34,300 bases of DNA. Source: an uncultured bacterium (GTDB taxonomy: Bacteria > Verrucomicrobiota > Kiritimatiellia > CAIVKH01). Made by a program: the position numbers and the translations under genes. This document shows positions 8,723-15,529 of this stretch, in pieces (position 1 is the stretch's first letter; the number at the start of each line of letters is the position of its first letter). The stretch covers positions 1 to 34,300 of the forward strand of contig CAIVKH010000333.1 of the NCBI GenBank assembly GCA_903906425.1, read 5' to 3'. The notes beneath the pieces were generated by a model. That model did not search any database, was not told the origin of the DNA, and was given only the letters and a program-made list of their open reading frames with translations.

Positions 8723-8776
8723 CCGGCGGCCAGCGCCACGACGAGAATTGCTGAAATCAACCCAACAGGAGAAATC

Positions 8777-9616
8777 ATGAACTGCACACGACGAGATATG
8801 CTGAAACAGGGCGCGGGACTGGCCGCGTTGCTGGCGATGGGGCTTCCGCGGATCGCTTCGGCGCAAGGGAAGAAGATTCCCGTGGCGCTGCAGATGTATT
8901 CGCTGCGCAATGAATGCGCGAAGGACTTGCCGGGCATGCTGGAGGCCGTCGCGAAGATCGGCTTCGCCGGCGTCGAGTTCGCCGGCTATCACGGCCGCAG
9001 CGCCGCGGACCTGAAGAAGCTTCTCGATGCGAACGGCCTGAAGTGCTGCGGTACGCACACCGGACTGAACACGATCATGGGCGATGCGTTGAAGGCAACG
9101 GTCGAGTTCAACCAGACGATCGGGAACCCGCGGCTCATCGTGCCGAGTCTTCCGCATGAGCGCGTCGCGAGCGCGCAGGCCTGCAAGGACACGGCGAAGT
9201 TGCTGACCGAAACCGCGGCGAAGGTGAAGGACCAGGGAATGTTCGTCGGCTATCACGCGCACGGCGGCGATTTCAAGAAGTTCGACGGCGAAACCGTATG
9301 GGATTTGATTTTCTCGAACAGCGGTTCCGCCGTGATCATGCAACTGGACACGAGCAACTGCCTCGGCGGCGGCGGCGATCCGGTGGCGATCCTGAAGAAA
9401 TATCCGGGCCGGGCAAAGACGGTTCATCTGAAGGAATTCGGCGGCCCGAAGGACGCGGTCATCGGCCAGGGCGTCGTCAAGTGGGACGAAGTCTTCGCGA
9501 TCTGCGAGAGCACCGGTGGCACGGAATGGTACATCGTCGAACACGAAAGCGGACCCGCTCCGCTGGAGAGCGTGAAAGGCTGTTTCGAAGCGCTCAAGAA
9601 GATGGGCAAGGTCTGA
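8777..9616 (+). CDS. Tat-exported sugar phosphate isomerase/epimerase-type TIM barrel
   Basis: 279 residues, AP-endonuclease-2 / xylose-isomerase-like TIM barrel (IolE/IolI/DTE type). Such enzymes isomerise, epimerise or dehydrate sugars and inosose compounds with a divalent metal. The N-terminus CTRRDMLKQGAGLAALLAMG is a twin-arginine signal, so it is probably periplasmic. Strand and metal-site motifs in order: VALQMYSLRNE (about 36-46), GFAGVEFAGYHG (62-73), VGYHAHGGDF (157-166), MQLDTSN (188-194), TVHLKEFG (215-222) and YIVEHES (252-258). The His/Asp/Glu pattern fits the usual metal ligands. AGGAG lies 6 nt before the ATG. Together with the Gfo/Idh/MocA gene upstream it forms a common oxidoreductase-isomerase pair of carbohydrate catabolism. 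Confidence 0.9.
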   Translation: MNCTRRDMLKQGAGLAALLAMGLPRIASAQGKKIPVALQMYSLRNECAKDLPGMLEAVAKIGFAGVEFAGYHGRSAADLKKLLDANGLKCCGTHTGLNTIMGDALKATVEFNQTIGNPRLIVPSLPHERVASAQACKDTAKLLTETAAKVKDQGMFVGYHAHGGDFKKFDGETVWDLIFSNSGSAVIMQLDTSNCLGGGGDPVAILKKYPGRAKTVHLKEFGGPKDAVIGQGVVKWDEVFAICESTGGTEWYIVEHESGPAPLESVKGCFEALKKMGKV

Positions 9617-9644
9617 GACCTTCCACTTCGTAATCGCCCTTGTC

Positions 9645-9700
9645 GTCGTCCTCGTCCTCGAAACGCTGCTCAAAGAATCGAGGGCGAGGACGATTGCTTT
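9645..9700 (+). terminator. Stem-loop with short T-run after sugar isomerase gene
   Basis: Left arm 9645-9661 and right arm 9678-9694 pair at 15 of 17 positions around a 16-nt loop, followed by TGCTTTT. It begins 28 nt after the stop codon and fits an intrinsic terminator for the upstream cluster. Confidence 0.55.
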
Positions 9701-9706
9701 TCCAGT

Positions 9707-9753
9707 TTCCAATTATTGGAAGTTTGCGTCGCCGTCTTTTCCAATCATTGGAA
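9707..9753. repeat. Paired 15-bp palindrome (element 4)
   Basis: Perfect-arm copies at 9707-9721 (T centre, the only one in the window) and 9739-9753 (C centre), spaced 32 bp. It lies in a convergent gap, just beyond the terminator-like stem-loop and 21 nt from the ABC-F stop codon. Confidence 0.95.
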
Positions 9754-9774
9754 ACTGCGGTCGACGGCGGGCGG

Positions 9775-11724
9775 TCAGGGGACGGCGGTCAGTTCGTCGA
9801 GCTTCGCTGCGGCCTGTTCCCATTCGGCGGTGGCCGCGGTGAGATCATCGACGACGTGGGTCAATTCGCGGTTCAAGGGGACGGCGCGGCCGGATTGATA
9901 GGTCGCCGGATCTTCAAGCTCCGCGGTCAGCTCGGCCTGCTTTGTTTCCAGCGCGTCAATTTTCTTTTCGAGATCGGCCACGAGTTTCTCCGCCGCGCGG
10001 CGATCGCGTGACCTGGCGTTGCGAGCCTCGGCTTCGGCGCGCTTCTGTTCCTTGCGGCTTTGTGGCGCGGACGGCTCCGTCTGCGCATCGCGGGCGATGC
10101 CTTCCGCGTCACTTTTCCCGCCGGCGGTGACGGCGTCGCGGGCGTTGAGGGCGGAGGTTTTGTCGAGGTAGTACTGGTAGTCGCCGTGGTAGGGCGTGAG
10201 CTTGCCGGCGTTGATGTGGAGGACGTGCTTGGCGAGTTTGCGGATGAAATAGACGTCGTGGCTGATGAAGATCAGCGTGCCTTCGAATTGTTCGAGCGCG
10301 GAGATCAGCGCGTCAATGCTGGCCATGTCGAGGTGCGTCGTCGGCTCGTCCATCAGCAACAGGTTCGGCGGATCGAGCAGAAGCTTCACGAGTGCGAGGC
10401 GCGATTTCTCGCCGCCGCTGAGGACGCCGACGGGCTTGAAGACGTTGTCGCCGGTGAAGAGGAAGGAGCCGAGGACGGTGCGGATGGTCTGTTCGGGAAG
10501 GGGCGTGGGCAGGTCGGAGGCTTCTTCGAGGACGGTCCGGCCCATCTGCAACATCTCGACGCGGTGTTGCGCGTAGTAGCCGGTCTTCACGTTGTGGCCG
10601 AGTTCGCGATGGCCGGTCTGGACGGGCAGGACGCCGGCAAGCAATTTGAGCAGCGTGGATTTTCCCGCGCCGTTCGGGCCGACGAGCACGACGCGTTGAT
10701 GGCGCTCGGCGTGAAAATTCATGCGGTGATAGACGACATTGTCGCCGTAGGCATGATTGATGTCCTTGAGCGTGATGACGCGCAGGCCGCTGCGCAGCGG
10801 CTGGGGGAATCGGAATTTGATCGTGCGCGACGAGGCCAGCGGCGCCTCGATCTTGTCCATGCGCTCGATCTGCTTGAGTTTCGACTGTGCCTGCGCGGCC
10901 TTGCTCGCCTTCGCGCGGAACCGGTTGGCGAAGTCCTGCAACTGGTCGATTTTCTTCTGCTGGTTTTTGTAGGCGGCGAGCAACTGCTCTTCGTTCGCGG
11001 CGCGTTGGACGAGGAAATCCTCGTAGTTGCCGCGATAGCGGATGATGCCCTCGTGCGCGATTTCGAGGATGTTTCCGCACAGCGCGTTCAGGAACTCGCG
11101 GTCGTGGGAGATGAGCAGGATGGCGCCGGGATAGTTCTTCAAATATTCCTGAAACCACTGGAGCGCCTCGAGGTCGAGATGGTTCGTCGGCTCGTCGAGC
11201 ATCAGCAAATCCGGCTGCTGCACGAGCAGCCGAGCGAGGTAGGCGCGCATGCCCCAGCCGCCGCTCATCGTCCGCGCCTCGCGCTCGAAATCGCCATCGC
11301 GAAACGCCAGACCGCGCAGGATCGCCTTCGCGCGCGGTTCGAGCGTGTAGCCGCCGATCGAGTCGAACTTCGCCTGGATCTCGTGGAAATCGTGCGAGTC
11401 GGTGTCGTGACCGGCCTCGAACATTTTGATGCGGCGGGAAAGCTCCGCGACCTCCGGCGTGATCGACGTGGCGATCTCGAGGACCGTCTCATTCGCGACC
11501 GGCGCGGTCTCCTGCGGCAGGTAGCCGACGGTCGAACCGCGCTCGAAGGTGACGCTGCCGGTGTCGGGCGTGTCGTTGCCGAGGATGAGATTGAACAGCG
11601 TGGACTTGCCTGCGCCATTCGGCCCGACGAGGCCGATACGGTCGCCGCGGTTGATCTGTAGCGTCACGTCCTCGAAGAGCACGCGCCCGGCAAATCCTTT
11701 CGACATCTGTGAAATGGTGAGCAT
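9775..11724 (-). CDS. ABC-F family ATPase (Uup/EttA-like)
   Basis: 649 residues with two ABC cassettes on one chain and no membrane domain, the hallmark of ABC-F proteins, which act on the ribosome in translation or antibiotic protection. First cassette: Walker A GPNGAGKST at 34-42, signature MSGGWGM, Walker B LLMLDEPTNHLD. An arm/linker region follows (KNQQKKIDQLQDFANRFRAK). Second cassette: Walker A GPNGAGKST, signature LSGGEKSRLAL, Walker B LLLMDEPTTHLD. The C-terminus (about 550-645) is a charged coiled coil as in Uup. All catalytic Glu residues are present. The start is the only ATG that places the first beta strand (MLTISQMSKGF) correctly; there is no strong Shine-Dalgarno. A TATAGT hexamer lies about 15-20 nt upstream on the minus strand and could be a -10 box. 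Confidence 0.95.
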   Translation of the reverse strand: MLTISQMSKGFAGRVLFEDVTLQINRGDRIGLVGPNGAGKSTLFNLILGNDTPDTGSVTFERGSTVGYLPQETAPVANETVLEIATSITPEVAELSRRIKMFEAGHDTDSHDFHEIQAKFDSIGGYTLEPRAKAILRGLAFRDGDFEREARTMSGGWGMRAYLARLLVQQPDLLMLDEPTNHLDLEALQWFQEYLKNYPGAILLISHDREFLNALCGNILEIAHEGIIRYRGNYEDFLVQRAANEEQLLAAYKNQQKKIDQLQDFANRFRAKASKAAQAQSKLKQIERMDKIEAPLASSRTIKFRFPQPLRSGLRVITLKDINHAYGDNVVYHRMNFHAERHQRVVLVGPNGAGKSTLLKLLAGVLPVQTGHRELGHNVKTGYYAQHRVEMLQMGRTVLEEASDLPTPLPEQTIRTVLGSFLFTGDNVFKPVGVLSGGEKSRLALVKLLLDPPNLLLMDEPTTHLDMASIDALISALEQFEGTLIFISHDVYFIRKLAKHVLHINAGKLTPYHGDYQYYLDKTSALNARDAVTAGGKSDAEGIARDAQTEPSAPQSRKEQKRAEAEARNARSRDRRAAEKLVADLEKKIDALETKQAELTAELEDPATYQSGRAVPLNRELTHVVDDLTAATAEWEQAAAKLDELTAVP

Positions 11725-11901
11725 GGAAGGGCGCGCAAACTATAGCCCGTCGGCAATCCGTGCAAGGTTGGAAGTCAGATTCGCGGCGAAATCCGGCCCG
11801 CCCCAGATTGAGGGTTGCCGTTTGCCTGCGTGCCGCGCCGCGTCCGCAGCCGCCGCGCGCGATCAGCGAGAAGATGCGCCGAGAAACAACCGCGCGGAGA
11901 C

Positions 11902-11948
11902 TTCCAATGATTGGAATTTCCTGATACGCATCTTTCCAATCATTGGAA
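11902..11948. repeat. Paired 15-bp palindrome (element 5)
   Basis: Perfect-arm copies at 11902-11916 (G centre) and 11934-11948 (C centre), spaced 32 bp. The spacer is AT-richer than in other elements. The second copy ends 20 nt upstream of a candidate -35 box for the NtrC-type regulator. Confidence 0.95.
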
Positions 11949-11968
11949 ACATCTGGCGAGACAGGATG

Positions 11969-11997
11969 TTGCCTGAAAAGAAAGTCGTAAACATAAA
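11969..11997 (+). promoter_or_regulatory. Candidate sigma-70-type promoter for NtrC-type regulator
   Basis: TTGCCT (11969-11974) and CATAAA (11992-11997) are separated by 17 bp; each matches the -35 and -10 consensus at four positions. The predicted start would leave a leader of about 25 nt to the ATG at 12030. Prediction by eye only. Confidence 0.3.
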
Positions 11998-12029
11998 GAA
12001 AAAAATCCTGGGGTTTGAACGAGAAAGAA

Positions 12030-13460
12030 ATGACGATAGATAAAGAAAAGAATTTGTCGAGTGACGTTCTGCGCATAGCCGTGGTTGACGATGACGAGTA
12101 CAATTGCAGGACGATCGCATCCTTTCTCAAGCCGCTCCAGTGTCCGGTCGAGACCTATTGCGACGCCCTGCACTTTCTGGAGGTTTCAATGCAGAACGGG
12201 CCGGACATCCTGATTCTGGATTTGCGGATGCCTTCGATTGACGGTCTCGATGTCCTCAAGGAAGTGAAGAAACGCAGGCCGGAAACGGACGTCGTCATCA
12301 TATCCGGCACGGCCGACAAGCTGGATGCCATTCAGGCGCTGAAACTGGGAGCCTTTGATTTCTTCGAGAAGCCCGTGAGCCGCGATGAAATGATGGCAAC
12401 GGTGAAACGGACAATCCGCTACCGGGAGGTCGTGCGCGAGCGGAATCGTTTTGCCGATCAGCTTTCATTCGTTTCGCAACAGGAGGCGAAACGATGGGGG
12501 ATCGGCGCGCTTGTCGGAAAATCGGAGGCGATCCATCAGGTCGTGGAAAACATCATCAAGTTGCAACGCGCCGCCGACACATCGGTGCTCATCACAGGCG
12601 AGAGCGGCACGGGCAAGGAACTTGTCGCGCGGGCCATCCACTTCGGAAGCCCGCGCGCGTCGCGGTTGTTTGTGCCGGTGAATTGCTCGGCGATTCCATC
12701 CGAGTTGGCCGAGTCCACACTTTTCGGCCACGTCAAAGGATCATTCACAGGCGCCACATCCGACAGGCAGGGATGTTTCGAGACCGCGCACGAAGGAACG
12801 ATTTTTCTCGATGAGATTGGCGACATGCCTGCTGCCATACAAATCAAGCTGCTGCGCGTGCTCGAAGACGGGGTGATTATTCCCGTGGGCCGCGCGACCG
12901 GCCAGACCGTGAATGCGCGGGTGATTGCCGCAACAAACGCGGATATCCACGCCAAGATCGAGGCCGGACAATTTCGCGCGGATCTTTTCTACAGACTCGC
13001 GGCGTTCAATTTCTCGCTTCCTCCGCTGCGTTCAAGAAAAGGTGACATTCCTCTGCTCGTCGAACACTTCGCAAATCTCTTCTGCACAGAAATGGGAATG
13101 CCGGTGCCGCAGATCGAGCCGACGGTCATGGAGCTGCTATCGAACCACGATTTTCCCGGCAACATCCGGGAATTGAAAAACATGATTGAGCGCGCGCTCA
13201 TCGAAAGCGGGGGCGGAAAGATCACGACATCGCATATTCATTTTCTCCGCGCGCCCGCGCCGGCCGCGCACACGCCGAAGACTCCGCGCGACAAGGCAGC
13301 TTCGGCGAGCCTGCCCGCGAATTTCAGCGAGGCAGGAAAAATGCTTGCCGAGAAAGCCGTGGCTGCCGCGAACGGAAACATCGCCGAAGCCGCCCGCCAG
13401 ATGGGCATCAGCCGCCAGAAACTTTACCGGTTGATCGAAACCAAAAATACCGATTCCTGA
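12030..13460 (+). CDS. NtrC-family sigma-54-dependent response regulator
   Basis: 476 residues. Receiver domain (about 13-130): acidic cluster VVDDDE, phospho-acceptor Asp64 in LILDLRMP, Lys114 in FFEKPV. AAA+ domain (about 160-395): Walker A GESGTGKE at 190-197, sigma-54 contact loop GSFTGA at 237-242 (usual form GAFTGA, so Ala to Ser), Walker B TIFLDEIGD at 257-265, and arginine-rich FRADLFYRL. C-terminal Fis-type helix-turn-helix in AANGNIAEAARQMGISRQKLYRLI. It would activate sigma-54 promoters by binding upstream sites as a dimer. No histidine kinase gene is in the window, so it is an orphan here. The ATG at 12030 has GAGAAAG just upstream; a TTG at 12015 in the same frame is less likely. 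The product sits in the cytoplasm. Confidence 0.93.
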   Translation: MTIDKEKNLSSDVLRIAVVDDDEYNCRTIASFLKPLQCPVETYCDALHFLEVSMQNGPDILILDLRMPSIDGLDVLKEVKKRRPETDVVIISGTADKLDAIQALKLGAFDFFEKPVSRDEMMATVKRTIRYREVVRERNRFADQLSFVSQQEAKRWGIGALVGKSEAIHQVVENIIKLQRAADTSVLITGESGTGKELVARAIHFGSPRASRLFVPVNCSAIPSELAESTLFGHVKGSFTGATSDRQGCFETAHEGTIFLDEIGDMPAAIQIKLLRVLEDGVIIPVGRATGQTVNARVIAATNADIHAKIEAGQFRADLFYRLAAFNFSLPPLRSRKGDIPLLVEHFANLFCTEMGMPVPQIEPTVMELLSNHDFPGNIRELKNMIERALIESGGGKITTSHIHFLRAPAPAAHTPKTPRDKAASASLPANFSEAGKMLAEKAVAAANGNIAEAARQMGISRQKLYRLIETKNTDS

Positions 13461-13508
13461 TCCTCTGCTACCGGATAATTCGGCCGGAATTCTTCCTCGT
13501 CCTCATTT

Positions 13509-13523
13509 TTCCAATCATTGGAA
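13509..13523. repeat. Single 15-bp palindrome (element 6)
   Basis: One perfect-arm copy (C centre) in the 72-nt convergent gap between the regulator and hydrolase genes. No partner is found 32 bp to either side, making this the only solitary copy in the window. Confidence 0.9.
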
Positions 13524-13532
13524 GTTCGCGGC

Positions 13533-14630
13533 TTAGAATTTGCCCCACTGCGGACGCGCGCCGTGACGCGCGGTCTGCGGCGTCGGTTTCCGTCCGGCGC
13601 GGATTTCGGCGTAGGCGGCGCGGTGGCGCGCGTGATATTCGAACGATGATTCGAATCCGAATTCTTCCTGCAACGCGCGCACGGTGATCGCGGGGTCCAC
13701 CGGCTCGACGATGAAATGGCCGGAGCCGGAGTTCGGCTGGCGCACGTCCACGCGGTCGCCGTATTTCGCCCGGATTTTGTCGGGGATGGATTTGTTCCAG
13801 TCGAGGTGCGAAACGATGTAGTCGAGATTCACATCGCGCACGATGAACGGCGCGTCTTTCTGCGTTTCGAGGAGGACCGCGCCGCACGGATCGACGATGC
13901 GCGACTGGCCGGAGCGGACGGAACTCATCACGTAGAAATGATGCAGCCAGGCGTAGGTCCAGAGCGGCGTGCCGCTGTCGTAGGCCGAGGGCCATAGCAC
14001 AAGCTGCGCGCCTTTCTTTCGCAGCAGATCCCAGTTTTCGGGGAAGCCGATGTCGTAGCAGATCTGAATTCCGATGCGGCCGAAATCCAGATCGAAGACA
14101 GGAATGTCCGGCGAACCGGGTGTTACGCCGCCTTCGAACGTCGTGTAGTCCGGCGAGGTTGTGACCGGGGAAGCCTTCTCATAAGCGCCGATAATCTTCC
14201 CGCCGCGATCAACGATGACGGCGGAATTGAAAACTTTGTCGTCATGCACGAGAAGCGAGGGGCAGACGATGTAGCAGTTGTGATTCTTCGCGCGCTCCGA
14301 TGCGGCCTTGATGGTTTCGCCATTTAACGCCTCGGCCTTTTCGCGCGCCGATTCGCCCATTCCGGCGGTCGCGAAATTTTCCGGCAGGCAGACGAGATCG
14401 GGTTTCTCGGCAAGCGCCTTGTCCACCACGGCCATCATCAACGAAAGACTTTCGCCGATGGTCTTTCGCATCAGGCCGGCCTGGCAAACCGTCGCGATCC
14501 GGGCGCGTTTGCCCTGCGGCGGCGAAGCTGTGTCAGCGGCGCGCGCGACCGTCGGTCCGCCCGCGAAAATTGCACCGACTGCCGCCGTCTTGAAAAAATC
14601 GCGGCGGTGAATCGGTTCTGATTTTCTCAT
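13533..14630 (-). CDS. Tat-exported carbon-nitrogen hydrolase (nitrilase superfamily)
   Basis: 365 residues. The nitrilase superfamily hydrolyses amides, carbamates or nitriles through a Glu-Lys-Cys triad, visible as Glu84 (LPENFAT), Lys152 (YEKASP) and Cys191 (QICYDIGFPE). The N-terminus HRRDFFKTAAVGAIFAGG is a twin-arginine signal, so the enzyme acts outside the cytoplasm. The start at 14630 puts the signal at the very N-terminus; the frame is open 23 codons upstream but that would overlap the preceding gene. It is last in the four-gene minus-strand operon, 11 nt after the RidA-fold gene. The C-terminal 40 residues are rich in Arg and His and may be disordered. The substrate is unknown; the neighbours suggest a small nitrogen compound. 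Confidence 0.9.
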   Translation of the reverse strand: MRKSEPIHRRDFFKTAAVGAIFAGGPTVARAADTASPPQGKRARIATVCQAGLMRKTIGESLSLMMAVVDKALAEKPDLVCLPENFATAGMGESAREKAEALNGETIKAASERAKNHNCYIVCPSLLVHDDKVFNSAVIVDRGGKIIGAYEKASPVTTSPDYTTFEGGVTPGSPDIPVFDLDFGRIGIQICYDIGFPENWDLLRKKGAQLVLWPSAYDSGTPLWTYAWLHHFYVMSSVRSGQSRIVDPCGAVLLETQKDAPFIVRDVNLDYIVSHLDWNKSIPDKIRAKYGDRVDVRQPNSGSGHFIVEPVDPAITVRALQEEFGFESSFEYHARHRAAYAEIRAGRKPTPQTARHGARPQWGKF

Positions 14631-14641
14631 TCCGGATTCCG

Positions 14642-15529
14642 CTATTTCGTGAAGCGAATCGCGTCGGCTTCCATTTCGAAGAGCAGGTCGTCGCGACAAA
14701 TATCGGCGTGGGCAAAGATGATCGGAATTTCAGGAAGTTCGCGTTCGCGGGCGTGACGCGCAAATTTCGCGGCATCTTCCGCCGTGCGGAAATATCCGAC
14801 CGCGCGCGTGACATCCGCCCATTGCATTTTCTCTGCGTGCAAGATCGCCTCCACAACTTCGAGAGTACGCGCGACCTGCTTGTCAACGTCGCCAACGTGT
14901 TCAGTTTTGCCGCACGGTGCGATGCTCGCGGTTCCGGATATCCACAACAAATTTCTCTCCGGCGTGTCCAGCGACATCGCGCGGCTGAAGGAGCTTTTGT
15001 ATTCCATGGCCGGACACTGCTCCGGCGAGAAAACTTCGCGGACGGCGACGCCCTTGCCGCGCGGACGTATCGCAATCGCGGCGCATGTCAGCGCAGCACC
15101 GGCGGCGTTCGGCATGCCGACACCCGTGCTTGCAGGCATTCGCTCGATTTTGCGCGACTTGAAAAAGCGGGTGCGGGCCGCATTGAATTCGCCGTACCAA
15201 TCGAGAATGCGGTGATTGAAAAACCATGTGCGCGCGACTTCCTCAAACTTGAATCCTGCCTGGCCGATAATGCGCTCGATCCGTTCGAAGCAGTCGTGAG
15301 TCTGATCCTCGCGACGCGCGCGAAGGTTCGGCGGCAGGATGCCCTGCGCGTAGCACCAGTCTGCGTCGCCATCCGACCACACATGAATGGTCGTTCCTTC
15401 CGATTCGATGGTTTCAGCCTCTACGCCCGCGGGCATCCACATCTGCGGAAGACCGAACAGAGGCTGACGGTTTCGCACGATTTCTTTCGGAATCGCATCA
15501 CAATGATGAAACGTATTCGATGAGGTCAT
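14642..15529 (-). CDS. RidA/YjgF-fold protein, tandem domains
   Basis: 295 residues without a signal peptide. Two halves each look like a YjgF/RidA (UK114) domain: the first about 20-165 (GQAGFKFEEVARTWFFNHRI, then TGVGMPNAAGAALTCAAIAI), the second about 185-295 (NLLWISGTASI, VDKQVARTLEVVEAILHAEKMQWADVTRAVGYFR, LPEIPIIFAHADICRDDLLFEMEADAI). RidA proteins hydrolyse reactive enamines and imines; two-domain relatives include chorismatases of the FkbO/Hyg5/XanB2 type, which I cannot exclude. The start at 15529 has AAGGAA upstream and overlaps the end of the preceding gene by 32 nt, so translation is probably coupled. It lies third in the operon with haem proteins and a C-N hydrolase. Confidence 0.8.
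   Translation of the reverse strand: MTSSNTFHHCDAIPKEIVRNRQPLFGLPQMWMPAGVEAETIESEGTTIHVWSDGDADWCYAQGILPPNLRARREDQTHDCFERIERIIGQAGFKFEEVARTWFFNHRILDWYGEFNAARTRFFKSRKIERMPASTGVGMPNAAGAALTCAAIAIRPRGKGVAVREVFSPEQCPAMEYKSSFSRAMSLDTPERNLLWISGTASIAPCGKTEHVGDVDKQVARTLEVVEAILHAEKMQWADVTRAVGYFRTAEDAAKFARHARERELPEIPIIFAHADICRDDLLFEMEADAIRFTK

Larger units (their letters stand above)
11725..12029. other. 305-nt divergent intergenic region
   Basis: It separates the ABC-F gene (-) from the response-regulator gene (+). It contains palindrome pair 5 (11902-11948), a candidate promoter for the regulator (11969-11997), and on the other side a TATAGT hexamer reading toward the ABC-F gene. I see no gene in it. 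Confidence 0.7.

Noticed and set aside
10060..11661. Long plus-strand open frame opposite the ABC-F gene
   Set aside because: The opposite strand has full ABC-F motifs; this frame is a low-stop shadow in GC-rich DNA.
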